A DNA stretch of 64,000 nt from Clostridium facile (GCF_014297275.1 NZ_JACOQK010000001.1:62001-126000); one strand, 5' to 3'. Counted from the stretch's first letter, positions 24,197-33,741 are shown. Numbers and translations: made by a program. The notes: generated by a model not told the origin, from the letters alone.

Positions 24197-25060
24197 ATGG
24201 CAAATATGATTATTATCGGAAAAGGGCCAGCTGGAATTTCAGCTTCGTTATATATTTTGCGTGCGGGGATTGAAACTACCATTATTGCGAAGGATGGCGG
24301 CGCATTGGAAAAAGCGGAATCCATTGATAATTTCTATGGCTTTCCACAGCCTATTTCTGGGAAGCAATTGATTCAGAACGGAGTGGAACATGCTAAACGC
24401 TTGGGAGCGCATTTTGTGGAAGATGAAGTAGTGGGGCTTTCGTTTGATGGCAAATTTGTAGTACAAACTGCAAATGGGGAATACAAAGCGGATAGTGTTT
24501 TGTTATCCACTGGTTCTCAAAGGGTACGGCCTAAAATCAAAGGCTTAACAGAGTTTGAAGGAATGGGCGTCAGCTATTGTGCCATATGTGATGCTTTTTT
24601 CTACCGTGGACAGCATGTGGCTGTTTTAGGGGATGGGGAGTATGCCCTTCACGAAGTAAAAGAACTGCTTCCTATTGTGGGTTCTGTTACTTTACTGACC
24701 AATGGAAGCCAACCTAAAGTTGTGTTCCCAGAGGAAGTGCAGATCAATCAGGCAAAAATCAGCGAGTTAATCGGTAATGAAGCTTTAGAACAGGTATTGT
24801 TGGAGGATGGAACAGCCTTGACAATATCCGGATTTTTTGTTGCACAAGGGGTGGCAGGAAGCAGTGACCTGGCGCGGAAAATTGGTGCCATGACCGAAGG
24901 CAATAAGATTATCGTTAATGAGAATATGGAAACCAATATACCCGGACTGTATGCCGCAGGGGATTGCGTTGGTGGATTATTACAAGTTTCCAAAGCGGTT
25001 AGTGATGGCGCATTAGCAGGTACTGCTGCCATCCGTTACTTAAGAGATTTAGGAAAATAA
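24197..25060 (+). CDS. Thioredoxin-reductase-like flavoprotein
   Basis: A 287-residue two-domain FAD protein. Its FAD site is GKGPAGISA at the N terminus and AAGDCVGG near residue 254. The redox-active CxxC is SYCAICDAFFYRG (about 130-142), as in low-molecular-weight thioredoxin reductases. However, the NADPH-domain glycine motif reads GDGEYALHE and the usual HRR-type phosphate-binding motif is absent (LLTNGSQPK in its place). The electron donor may therefore not be NADPH; ferredoxin-linked relatives that lack these motifs are known in clostridia. It is shorter than typical TrxB (about 310). ATG at 24197 follows GGAGGG. No thioredoxin gene is adjacent. Confidence 0.8.
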   Translation: MANMIIIGKGPAGISASLYILRAGIETTIIAKDGGALEKAESIDNFYGFPQPISGKQLIQNGVEHAKRLGAHFVEDEVVGLSFDGKFVVQTANGEYKADSVLLSTGSQRVRPKIKGLTEFEGMGVSYCAICDAFFYRGQHVAVLGDGEYALHEVKELLPIVGSVTLLTNGSQPKVVFPEEVQINQAKISELIGNEALEQVLLEDGTALTISGFFVAQGVAGSSDLARKIGAMTEGNKIIVNENMETNIPGLYAAGDCVGGLLQVSKAVSDGALAGTAAIRYLRDLGK

Positions 25061-25071
25061 AGGAAATATAC

Positions 25072-25106
25072 CGGTACTGTTTTCTCAATAGCAGTACCGT
25101 TTTTTT
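25072..25106 (+). terminator. Intrinsic terminator after the flavoprotein gene
   Basis: CGGTACTG (25072-25079) pairs with CAGTACCG (25092-25099), followed by T7. Confidence 0.88.
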
Positions 25107-25361
25107 ATAATTTTAATGGCAATAACACTAGTAAAACCAGATAAATCTTCTTGTTAAGCATGAGATTTTCCAAAAGGAAACTCCAACTATTTTGATTTAT
25201 TAGAAATTATGCTTAGATCTACAATAAAAAGAGGAGTTAAGTGTACAATACTGTGATAGAATTTGTACTAATAGGCATCATTAGTTTTGTATTTTCGTAA
25301 ATGGATACAACAGAAATAGTGCTGTTTCTGTATAGTTTTATAGCTTTATAAAAAATTATTC

Positions 25362-25391
25362 TTGACAAGAACATATGTTCTTTTATATAAT
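25362..25391 (+). promoter_or_regulatory. Promoter with embedded LexA (SOS) box
   Basis: TTGACA (25362-25367), an 18-base spacer and TATAAT (25386-25391) make a strong promoter. The spacer carries the perfect palindrome AAGAACATATGTTCTT (25367-25382), whose GAAC-N4-GTTC core matches the Firmicutes LexA/DinR site. A repressor there would block polymerase, so the downstream pair is predicted to be DNA-damage inducible. Confidence 0.8.
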
Positions 25392-25415
25392 AAGATTAGA
25401 ACAAGGGGGGATATT

Positions 25416-26735
25416 GTGGATCTGTTTGATAAATTAAAAGTATTGGCTGCTTCCGCCAAATATGATGTATCCTGCGCTTCCAGCGGGGTGGACCGTGATT
25501 CGCCAAAGGATGGAATCGGGAGCGCTGTTTCCTGTGGCATCTGCCATACGTTTGCCTCGGATGGACGCTGTGTTTCTTTATTAAAAGTATTGATGAGTAA
25601 CGCTTGTATTTACGATTGTAAATATTGCATTAACCGCCGTTCTAACCAGATCAAGCGGGCTACATTTACCCCCCGCGAACTGGCAGATTTAACAATACAA
25701 TTCTATCGCCGAAACTATATTGAAGGGCTGTTTTTGAGCTCAGGGGTATTTAAAAATCCAGACTATACCTGCGAACAAATGATTCAATGTGTGGAGATAC
25801 TGCGGAATGAATATCGATTTTATGGATATATTCATGCTAAAGCAATTCCTGGGGCGGATGGAAAACTGATTGAACAACTGGGCTTGCTGGTGGATAGAAT
25901 GAGTGTGAATATTGAGATGCCAACTCAACAAAGTTTGGAAAAACTAGCGCCGGATAAAAGCAAAGTATCCATTTTAAAACCTATGTCCTTAATTCATAAA
26001 CGGATTCAGCAGAATGCCACTGATTTGGTTCAATACCGTCATGCTCCCAAATTTGCACCAGCTGGACAAAGTACTCAGATGATCATTGGCGCTACACCGG
26101 AAAGCGATTTCCAAATTTTAAATTTGACCGAAGGACTTTATCGGAATTATGGGTTAAAACGGGTGTATTTTTCCGCTTATCTTCCTGTGGTACAGGATTC
26201 TTTGTTACCAGCGTTGGATACCAAACCGCCTTTACTGCGGGAGCATCGATTGTATCAAGCTGATTGGTTATTGCGTTTTTATGGTTTTAAAGCAAGTGAG
26301 CTATTGGACGAGCAACACCAAAGCTTTAACCCATTAGTAGACCCCAAATGCAATTGGGCATTAAACCATTTGGACTTATTCCCCATAGATGTGAACCGGG
26401 CGGATTATAACAGTTTATTACGTGTCCCCGGTATTGGTGTGACAAGTGCCAAACGGATTGTTGTTGCACGACGTATGGGACCTTTAAATTTTGCGGGATT
26501 AAAAAAATTAGGAGTGGTATTAAAACGTGCTCAATATTTTATTACCTGTAGTGGAAAAAAGAATGAAGGATTACGGATTACTCAGGATGGAATGATACGC
26601 AGTTTAATCTCAGAACAGGGATTAAATTATCTTTCCAAAGAATGTGACGTACAGCAATACGAACAGTTGAGTTTGTTCCGAAATAACCGACTTACCATAG
26701 AGGAGTTGCAAAAATGTTTCCCAACCACAACATAA
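25416..26735 (+). CDS. Putative DNA modification/repair radical SAM protein
   Basis: A 439-residue radical SAM protein of the family annotated as putative DNA modification/repair enzymes (TIGR03916-like). The cluster motif CIYDCKYC lies near residues 67-74, preceded by a Cys-containing SCGICHTFASDGRC block near 43-56. A helix-hairpin-helix (RVPGIGVTSAKRI, about 333-345) suggests DNA binding. The start is GTG at 25416, with AAGGGGGG five bases upstream; the frame is open earlier but overlaps the promoter. It overlaps the next gene by 22 bases, and the two families are regularly paired. A LexA box in the promoter supports a role in damage response. The reaction is unknown. Confidence 0.85.
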   Translation: MDLFDKLKVLAASAKYDVSCASSGVDRDSPKDGIGSAVSCGICHTFASDGRCVSLLKVLMSNACIYDCKYCINRRSNQIKRATFTPRELADLTIQFYRRNYIEGLFLSSGVFKNPDYTCEQMIQCVEILRNEYRFYGYIHAKAIPGADGKLIEQLGLLVDRMSVNIEMPTQQSLEKLAPDKSKVSILKPMSLIHKRIQQNATDLVQYRHAPKFAPAGQSTQMIIGATPESDFQILNLTEGLYRNYGLKRVYFSAYLPVVQDSLLPALDTKPPLLREHRLYQADWLLRFYGFKASELLDEQHQSFNPLVDPKCNWALNHLDLFPIDVNRADYNSLLRVPGIGVTSAKRIVVARRMGPLNFAGLKKLGVVLKRAQYFITCSGKKNEGLRITQDGMIRSLISEQGLNYLSKECDVQQYEQLSLFRNNRLTIEELQKCFPTTT

Positions 26736-27487
26736 TTTATCAATATGATGGCAGTTTTGAGGGACTATTGTGCTGTATCTTTGAAAGTTTTCAGCGGAAA
26801 GAAACCCCAGTTGACATAGTGGTGGAAGAAAATTTTCAAATGTCCTTAACGCCTTCCAGATGGATTACGACTGATTTGGAAAAAGCAAAACGGGTGGCCA
26901 AAGGGATACAAAAAAATTTTACAAGGAAATGCCAAACGTTTTTCCATATGAGTTTTTTAACCTGCCATCCAAAAAAGGAATGGCTGATGCTGTGCTATGT
27001 GCAAATGGGATTCCAGTATCGGGAAAAAGTGTTGTCTTTGCTAACTCATCCTGTTGTAGGAGAGTTGCATAAGGCGGTGAAATATTTAAAAAATGAAAGC
27101 CATTTTATGAAAGAGTTTATCCGTTTTTCAGATTATGATGGCATGCTAGTAAGCAAGGTACATCCCAATAATATTGTTTTGCCAATGATCCAGCGGCATT
27201 TTTGTAACCGTTACCCAAACGAGTCTTTTTTGATTTTTGATGAGTCCCACCATATGGCATTGGTGCATAAACCAAATCGGACCAATATTTTCCCTTTGGA
27301 CTCCTTGAAATTATTTTCTACAGCTTCTGAGGAAAAACAATATCAGAAACTATGGAAACAATACTATAATACGATTGGAATCGAAGAACGGTATAATCCA
27401 GTTTGCCGCCGTAATCATATGCCAAAACGTTATTGGAAATATATGGCGGAATTTCAAATCATTTTGGATAGTCAGAATGGTGATTGA
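26714..27487 (+). CDS. DUF4130-type DNA metabolism protein (partner of radical SAM)
   Basis: A 257-residue cytoplasmic protein of the DUF4130 / TIGR03915-like family, which accompanies the upstream radical SAM protein and in other genomes can be fused to a uracil-DNA-glycosylase-type domain. No such domain is present here; the length is that of the stand-alone form. Typical features are IYQYDGSFEGLLCCIFESF at the N terminus, the FIRFSDYDGMLVSKVHP middle and the NPVCRRNHMPKRYWKYM C-terminal segment. ATG at 26714 lies inside the end of the upstream gene and follows GAGGAGTTGCAAAA. Function is inferred from partnership and SOS-type control; biochemical role unknown. Confidence 0.82.
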   Translation: MFPNHNIIYQYDGSFEGLLCCIFESFQRKETPVDIVVEENFQMSLTPSRWITTDLEKAKRVAKGIQKNFTRKCQTFFHMSFLTCHPKKEWLMLCYVQMGFQYREKVLSLLTHPVVGELHKAVKYLKNESHFMKEFIRFSDYDGMLVSKVHPNNIVLPMIQRHFCNRYPNESFLIFDESHHMALVHKPNRTNIFPLDSLKLFSTASEEKQYQKLWKQYYNTIGIEERYNPVCRRNHMPKRYWKYMAEFQIILDSQNGD

Positions 27488-27544
27488 CTTATCTGGAGAT
27501 TTTTGTTATACTATTAAATAATGTTTGTTTATCAAACAATCAAT

Positions 27545-27620
27545 GCTGGTATAGCTCAGTCGGTAGAGCAGCTCATTCGTAATGAGCAGGTCATGGGTTC
27601 GAGTCCCACTTCCAGCTCCA
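27545..27620 (+). tRNA. tRNA-Thr (CGU anticodon)
   Basis: A 76-base cloverleaf with encoded CCA end. The D arm is GCTCAGTCGGTAGAGC, the anticodon stem is GCTCA/TGAGC around loop TTCGTAA (anticodon CGT, reading ACG), and the T arm has TTCGAGT. The acceptor stem GCTGGTA/TTCCAGC has one U-U mismatch (position 6-67), and the outer T-stem pair is A-C. The gene lies alone, 57 bases after the DUF4130 gene, with its own terminator. Confidence 0.93.
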
Positions 27621-27658
27621 AAACGAGCCTGAACATCCTTGTGTTCAGGCTCGTTTTT
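27621..27658 (+). terminator. Intrinsic terminator after tRNA-Thr
   Basis: A perfect 15-base stem, AAACGAGCCTGAACA (27621-27635) with TGTTCAGGCTCGTTT (27642-27656), followed by T-rich DNA, directly after the CCA end. Confidence 0.92.
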
Positions 27659-27660
27659 TT

Positions 27661-28114
27661 GTTGCCTTTTGGCATAAAAACAAAAACTTCATGGTTTCTA
27701 TCAAGGGTAAGCAAAAAAACTTGATTATGGATTTTCAAAAGTACAAAAAATCGCTAATTTCTATTATACCAATCACTAGCATCTATGGTTAGTACCTATT
27801 ATGGGTTGCAGGAATAGTGATGTATTGATAAAATTCAGTATCACTTCGAGAAGATAGCAAGAGCTTGACCCTTTTAGGATCTGCGCAAGCCACTAGTTTA
27901 CCAATATTTTTGATATAATATCCAAAATTACCAATAAACAGGTATGCATAGGTTTTGGAAGAGTTACTAGTTAATTTTTAAAGTGGGTTGGACTCTATGA
28001 TTTCTTACATATCTGTATCAGACAACATTGTTGGTAGTTATGGAATTTCTACCCATTTTATAGATTGTTGTGAATATTTTGTTTTCCCATCCCTAGTATA
28101 ATCAAAGGATAAAA
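27661..28114. other. Intergenic stretch without recognisable gene
   Basis: About 450 bases between the tRNA terminator and the terminator of the minus-strand GH78 gene. No frame has a ribosome binding site and recognisable product. The 3' flank of a tRNA is a common integration site, but I see no integrase or repeated tRNA end here. Confidence 0.5.
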
Positions 28115-28159
28115 TATCAAAAACTCCCCAACTATATGAATAGCTGAGGAGTTTTTGAT
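28115..28159 (-). terminator. Intrinsic terminator after the 28-33 kb GH78 gene
   Basis: ATCAAAAACTCC (28115-28126) and GGAGTTTTTGAT (28148-28159) form a perfect 12-base stem with a 21-base loop. It lies downstream of the minus-strand gene; the T-rich part is within the arm. Confidence 0.7.
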
Positions 28160-28191
28160 TGAGGTGCAAACTCAAAGTAATTCTACTTTTT

Positions 28192-31100
28192 TTATTTCTT
28201 TTTACGAGAGAATAGAATTGTGGCACTGGCTACAAACAAGATAGCTGCACCTGCCATAGGGATAGCATCTCCGGTTTTTACAGGAGTATTTGAATTTACA
28301 GTATTATCATTGTTTTCATTTTCAGTGGAAGAAGCAATATTTTTTGCTACATTGGATTTTTCCAATCCACTTACTGCGTTAGTCAAAGAATCCACAGCTA
28401 GATCCACTACATCTTGTTGATCAACAGAAATTTCTGGATTATCCAGGATCGCTTTTGCTTGAGAAAGAGCCACGTTCAATGCAGCAACGCTTTCATCGGT
28501 GTATCCAGATAGGTCCATAGATTCTAATTGATTTACCAATTCTTCCAGAATGGATTTATCCGCTTGAAACCTTAATTGCAACATGCCACTTAAAAGATCA
28601 TCCACTGCTGTATTAACTTCTTCTTGGCTTGCGTTTACATTATTGTATACATCTTGTGCATTTTTAAAGCTGTCCGCGAATACTTTCCATGTTGCTGGGG
28701 TATAGTCTGCTTCCTGGTATGTTGCGCATTCACCCAACAATGCTTCCAGTTGGCTCTTGTCTGCTAATTTTTCCAATGCGTCATATGCTGCCTTCAGATC
28801 GTTGTACGCTTTGTCAATTTCATTTTGCAATGCGTTTTCATCTGCCAAAACAGCTTCGGCATTGGCCAACGCTGTTTTGAAATTCTCTTTTGCCGCACCG
28901 TCTCGGTATTGGCTCAAGTCGGTATCCTTTACCTCATCATAGAAAGCTTGCAGCGCTGTTTTATCTCCCTTTTGGAATCCTAGTTTATGGATTTCATTTA
29001 ATAGTTCTTTCCAAATAGTATCAATCGATTCCTGGCTAGCAAAAATATCTTGGGAGATTTCTTTTGCTTGTTCCAATGTTTTTTGGAAAGATTCTTGTAC
29101 GCTTGGGATTGCGTTAGCAAACTCCTCAGAGTTTAATAATACTTCTGCTCTCTGAATAGTAGTGTTTAACAAATGTTTGTTTGTATCTGCGATATTGGTA
29201 TTGTAAATTTCAAATTCCGCAATCTGCATTCTAACACGGTTATCATCCATTGGGTTTGCGCGGAGTTTTGTTCCTTCAAATTTTACATATCTGGCATCTA
29301 CCGGATCAAAATCCAAATAAATAGCCCCAGAAGTTGGACGTTCTACATCGGTTGCAGAATAAACGGTAGTCCAAGTTTCACCATCTTTGGAAACCTGTAC
29401 GTTATAATCAATTGGAATACCATAACCATTGTTGGTTCCGTCATAGCGTGGATAGAGTTTCACACGGGAAACCTGTTTTACCGATTCCATATCAATGGTA
29501 ACCCATTCGCTGCCACCGTGATTTTCCGCAGAGGTCCATCCTTCATTTTGTAAAACTAATGTATCAGTGATACCATCATTAATATATTTTGCCATAAAAT
29601 AAGGGTCTACTACTTGGTTAGAGGAAACTTCAAATGGCTGTTTTAAAGCATAGTTATCCGAAGCGATTGAGTAGGAAACAATATTGGAATTGGTTGTACC
29701 ATATTCGTTGGAAACAGCACAGTAGTATTGGTATCCAGAATTTTCTGTGCTACCAAGAATGGAATAGGAGAAGTTAGTAGCATCTGAAATTGCAGACCAG
29801 GAGTTTCCGTTATCCGTGGAAACATACCATTGATAGGACATTGGGGTAACGCTCAACGCACCAACAGTAAAGGTAATGGTGGTACCAGGCTTGGTTTCCA
29901 CTGTTTTTGGCTGCTGGTCAATTACAGGAGGGGTTTTTGCTGTGCTATTGTATACTTCAATTTCAGAAACCTGGAATCTGGTGCGGTTTCCGTCATTTGG
30001 ATTTACACGTAATTTAGAACCATTTAATTTAATATAACGGGCATTTTGTGTATCAATTTTAAAAGAATGCGCACCGGAGGCAATTCGTGGGATATCTTTG
30101 ATCTCCTTTACAGTAGTCCAGTTTTGGGCATCGTCGGAAACCAAAATTTCCATATTGATTGGAATCCCGTAACCATTATCCACGCCGTTATGCCTTGGAT
30201 AAACTTTAATGGTATCAAATTCTTTGGATTCTCCTAAGTCAATATAAACCCATTGTTCTTCCCGCAATTCATCCGAAGTCCAGCCTTCGTTTTGTCCGGT
30301 AATGGTATAAACACCATCGGTTACTTTGCTGACATCAAACATACCGTTTACGATGTTTGTAGAAGCGGTAGCAGGTTTATGCAAAGCCAGGTTTTCCCCT
30401 AACATGGACATTCCCATCGCGGTAAGCTGGGTATCCTCTTCCAGTGTGAAAGTGTATTCTGGGTCTGTAGAAACGGTTTCGCCGTTTTCATTTCGCCAAC
30501 CTAAAAAGGCAACGTCTTCTCCTGGAACAGCTTTGACAGTAACCTGGCCATTTGTTTCGTATAAACCACTAAATGGATTACTTACTTCAGCACCGTTGAT
30601 ATAAAGCTTGATATCCTGAGAGTTGCTGGAGATTTTTACTGTCTTTCCATCAAATTTCCATTCTGGGACAAATTCAGCCCCAATGGTATAATCCGCATTC
30701 ATTGTGATGGAGATTTCGTTGGTATCCCGTTTTCCAACAGAACCATTGAAAATATCAAATAAATAATTTTCATTTGGTTGCGCAGTTAAAGTAACTTGGG
30801 AATCAGCTGCGAAAGTATTGGTATAAGGAAGTGCAACCTGTTCTCCATTCACTAAAATTGTTCCATTTTCCAAAGCGGGAATGGTTAAAGTATATTCTGT
30901 TTTGGATTCTGCCTGTGCGGGAAACGCGCTCAATGACCAGTTACCAGGCTGCGCGTTAAAGAAGATGTGGTTTTCATCGGAATACGCATAGGTCAATCCG
31001 TCTACAGCATCATGAACGGTTCCGTTGTTCCAGATGACTTTACCATCACATACTACCATGGTGTTACCTTCTTTTAATCTTGGAACACCAATTACAGCTG

Positions 31101-33405
31101 TGCTGGAGCCTGGTACATTGACGGATAAATCAAACTGTTCCGTCGCATTGTTTGCTTTCACTTCGATTAATCCTTTTACGGTTGGAATCCCAGCGCTGAT
31201 ATTTTGAATGGAATCCATTTGAGGCGCCACAATAAATTTATCATAGCCTGCTTCCAGTGGACGTACACCAGCAGCATAACCGGATAAGGAGATTAATCCA
31301 CCGCCAGACCAGCCATGGTTTTTACTACCACCGCCATTCCAGTTTTCCGAGAAGGTTGGATCATCTAGCGCAACATCGTTGGCATAGCTTTCTTTCATCC
31401 TTTGTTCCGCCTCTGCGGTATAACCCATCATATATAAGGCTTCGATGGAGTATTTTACCATGTATGGGCTAGCAAACTGGTTGTTTAACAAAATATCCCG
31501 AATTTGTGGATATTTATCCGGGGAAACCAGTCCTGCATATACTGCCAATGCTTGTCCACGGTCATCCGCTGGCCCGGTATAAGTTTGAGAGCGGTATTCC
31601 TGGCCATTCCAGAAGGTAGCATCAAATTTCGCATGCATCGCATCCCGCAATGCTTCATAGGTTGCCAGGTTTTCGGTGTCATTTAAAGCTTCCGCGTAAT
31701 TGCAAAGTGTTTTTACACCAATATATGCCCAGATGTTTAAACTCAGGTTTTGGTCCATATTAGGACCCCAGTCGATCCAGTTGGTGTGCATGGTGTTGGT
31801 TCCACTTCCACGGACAAATGGATCGGTGTAGTTCTGAACATCCAAATCAAACATTTCCATGTATTTTTGCAATGCTTCATAGGAGTTTTCCAGGGTATCC
31901 CGGTCGCCTGACCACAGATAATATTGGAACCAGGACATTACCCCTGCCAAAGATTGCCCTGTTAATTCCGCGTATTCGTTATAACGGAATGTAGTTGGCG
32001 CTGTGGATGGAATAACGCCTTCTGCGTTCTGCCAGTTAACACGGGTAGAAATATCCTTCCTTACCATATCATACACGCTGGTGGACATGGAGTAGTAGGC
32101 AATTTCCATTTCGTTTACCGCATCCCCTAACCATGGAGCACGTTCACGGTCTGGACAATCCATAAAGGTATCTCTCATATTGACATAAGCGGTATCCCGT
32201 GCTTTTGTCCAAAGGGTGTTAAAAAATTCATCATCACTGTTAAAATAGCCTTCAAATTCTGTGTTGTATCCACTTTGACGGTATCCCAGTTCCAAAACCT
32301 TGACATCCTCAGGAATTTCAAAGTCGATATACCACCAGTTAATCCAAGAAGGGGATTCATATTCCTGTACAACAGCTTCACCATTATTCCCACCCATTGT
32401 AGTATAAGTTAAGTTGCTGTTTACAGAGTTTGGACAGCTGATTTTAATTACTTTTCCAGCTGGTGCTTCCACTTTTAAATAAGGGGTAAACTGGATGTTG
32501 GTTGGCAGTTTTAAACGGTAGTGGGTTGCGTCTATTTTTGTAACATATTCAGCATCATCTGGAGAATAGGTTGCTAAATCCCAAACTTTCCATTCAGGGA
32601 TTGTCCTTGGCCACAGTTCATTCCATGGTTTATCTCCGGCTTTTCCAACGATTTTAGCGTTATTCCAGGAGGAAGTATCAAAATCAGGATCGTAAAAGTT
32701 GTTAAATCCTTCCCGAGCATCATAATTGATGTTGTATTCCTGGGTATAGCCACCCATTGGATTGCTTGGTTGATAACCCATTTGACGGCTGACTTTCCAT
32801 GTATCGTCGGAAATTACCATTTGATCTCCCATTTGGGATTCAAACAGGAATCCTCCCTGTCCACTTCCAACATGGGAATGGCCCTCATTGCCAAAATACC
32901 ATACCAAAGCTACAATTGTGTTATTTCCTTCTTTTAAGTAAGGGGTCAGGTCAACTTCATCGTAATAAGTGGCAACTTCCTGGATCATATGGTCTAAATC
33001 CGGTTGGGAAGAATCCCCTTGTGGGTAAATATCTTTGTCCAGCAAAGCAGCGCCACGTTTTAGCTGTCCCTCAAATACCGCTAATTCGCCGTTGATATAA
33101 AGCCAATATTTGGTGTCAGCAGCGATTTTTGCGGTTACTTTTTCTGGAACAGAATCCAGGGTAACATCTTTACGGAATGTCATCCAACGGTTACTTTGTC
33201 CGTCATCGGAAGGATCCCAAATCCAGTTGGCGGAAAATTGGTAATCACTTTTTTGGAACGCAGCATCACCACGCGCCACAATTGCCTGTGCGTTGTTTGG
33301 TAGTTCGCCAGACGTCTGCCCTGCTACGGCAGATACCGACATTGAGGACATCAGCATCGTAGCGGACAGCACTACTGACAACGCGGAACGGAAGATTTTC
33401 TTCAT
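28192..33405 (-). CDS. Giant secreted, wall-anchored GH78-type glycosidase with two F5/8C domains
   Basis: A 1737-residue exported protein. Order: signal peptide (about 1-28); beta-sandwich domains (about 55-370); (alpha/alpha)6 barrel (about 380-740) with DCPDRERAPWLGDA near 410-425 and FSENWNGGG near 690; C-terminal beta domain; two InlB-like divergent repeats (about 840-990); F5/8 type C domain (about 1000-1157); Ig-like domain (about 1160-1245); second F5/8 type C domain (about 1255-1405); three or more FIVAR repeats (about 1410-1700); VKTGD sorting-like motif; hydrophobic stretch; RKKK. The barrel motifs are GH78-like but variant, so the sugar released is uncertain. ATG at 33405 follows AAAGGAG. 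It is divergent from another GH78 gene. Confidence 0.8.
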   Translation of the reverse strand: MKKIFRSALSVVLSATMLMSSMSVSAVAGQTSGELPNNAQAIVARGDAAFQKSDYQFSANWIWDPSDDGQSNRWMTFRKDVTLDSVPEKVTAKIAADTKYWLYINGELAVFEGQLKRGAALLDKDIYPQGDSSQPDLDHMIQEVATYYDEVDLTPYLKEGNNTIVALVWYFGNEGHSHVGSGQGGFLFESQMGDQMVISDDTWKVSRQMGYQPSNPMGGYTQEYNINYDAREGFNNFYDPDFDTSSWNNAKIVGKAGDKPWNELWPRTIPEWKVWDLATYSPDDAEYVTKIDATHYRLKLPTNIQFTPYLKVEAPAGKVIKISCPNSVNSNLTYTTMGGNNGEAVVQEYESPSWINWWYIDFEIPEDVKVLELGYRQSGYNTEFEGYFNSDDEFFNTLWTKARDTAYVNMRDTFMDCPDRERAPWLGDAVNEMEIAYYSMSTSVYDMVRKDISTRVNWQNAEGVIPSTAPTTFRYNEYAELTGQSLAGVMSWFQYYLWSGDRDTLENSYEALQKYMEMFDLDVQNYTDPFVRGSGTNTMHTNWIDWGPNMDQNLSLNIWAYIGVKTLCNYAEALNDTENLATYEALRDAMHAKFDATFWNGQEYRSQTYTGPADDRGQALAVYAGLVSPDKYPQIRDILLNNQFASPYMVKYSIEALYMMGYTAEAEQRMKESYANDVALDDPTFSENWNGGGSKNHGWSGGGLISLSGYAAGVRPLEAGYDKFIVAPQMDSIQNISAGIPTVKGLIEVKANNATEQFDLSVNVPGSSTAVIGVPRLKEGNTMVVCDGKVIWNNGTVHDAVDGLTYAYSDENHIFFNAQPGNWSLSAFPAQAESKTEYTLTIPALENGTILVNGEQVALPYTNTFAADSQVTLTAQPNENYLFDIFNGSVGKRDTNEISITMNADYTIGAEFVPEWKFDGKTVKISSNSQDIKLYINGAEVSNPFSGLYETNGQVTVKAVPGEDVAFLGWRNENGETVSTDPEYTFTLEEDTQLTAMGMSMLGENLALHKPATASTNIVNGMFDVSKVTDGVYTITGQNEGWTSDELREEQWVYIDLGESKEFDTIKVYPRHNGVDNGYGIPINMEILVSDDAQNWTTVKEIKDIPRIASGAHSFKIDTQNARYIKLNGSKLRVNPNDGNRTRFQVSEIEVYNSTAKTPPVIDQQPKTVETKPGTTITFTVGALSVTPMSYQWYVSTDNGNSWSAISDATNFSYSILGSTENSGYQYYCAVSNEYGTTNSNIVSYSIASDNYALKQPFEVSSNQVVDPYFMAKYINDGITDTLVLQNEGWTSAENHGGSEWVTIDMESVKQVSRVKLYPRYDGTNNGYGIPIDYNVQVSKDGETWTTVYSATDVERPTSGAIYLDFDPVDARYVKFEGTKLRANPMDDNRVRMQIAEFEIYNTNIADTNKHLLNTTIQRAEVLLNSEEFANAIPSVQESFQKTLEQAKEISQDIFASQESIDTIWKELLNEIHKLGFQKGDKTALQAFYDEVKDTDLSQYRDGAAKENFKTALANAEAVLADENALQNEIDKAYNDLKAAYDALEKLADKSQLEALLGECATYQEADYTPATWKVFADSFKNAQDVYNNVNASQEEVNTAVDDLLSGMLQLRFQADKSILEELVNQLESMDLSGYTDESVAALNVALSQAKAILDNPEISVDQQDVVDLAVDSLTNAVSGLEKSNVAKNIASSTENENNDNTVNSNTPVKTGDAIPMAGAAILFVASATILFSRKKK

Positions 33406-33558
33406 TCTCTGTTTTTCTCCTTTACAAATTTATTTGCAGTATCCCTGCTTTTTTCATTATAGGTGATTTCTTCCATAAAATCAATTATTATTCTGAATAT
33501 TTATAATAATGTATAATGATTTCATACATAATTTCTATATTTTCTTTGTGAGATGGGC

Positions 33559-33578
33559 AAAATTGGATTTCCAATTTT
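33559..33578. promoter_or_regulatory. Palindrome between divergent GH78 genes
   Basis: AAAATTGGATTTCCAATTTT is a 20-base interrupted palindrome (9-base arms) in the 336-base divergent intergenic region. It lies about 30 bases upstream of a TTGTCA-N17-TATATA promoter (33607-33635) for the plus-strand gene. A regulator operator is plausible; nothing identifies the protein. Confidence 0.35.
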
Positions 33579-33741
33579 ATGGTAAACAAAAAATATAATC
33601 TAAATTTTGTCAACAATGAGAATAGTTTTTATATAGTTTTGGTGTTATAATGAATTTGCTATCTTTGTTTAGGAAGGGGGAAACAGTCTTTATTATTTTA
33701 TACAAGTTTGTTTTATGGTAAAAGAAAAACAGGAGGAAAGT

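Noticed and set aside
25362..25415. ATG/TTG-type earlier start for the radical SAM protein, adding 18 residues
   Set aside because: That segment is the promoter and LexA box; GTG 25416 has the ribosome binding site.
27545..28114. Possible integrated element at the tRNA-Thr 3' end
   Set aside because: No integrase, no duplicated tRNA end and no foreign-looking genes follow.
28038..28226. 62-codon minus-strand frame at the 3' end of the GH78 gene
   Set aside because: It crosses the GH78 stop and its terminator hairpin and has no start signal.
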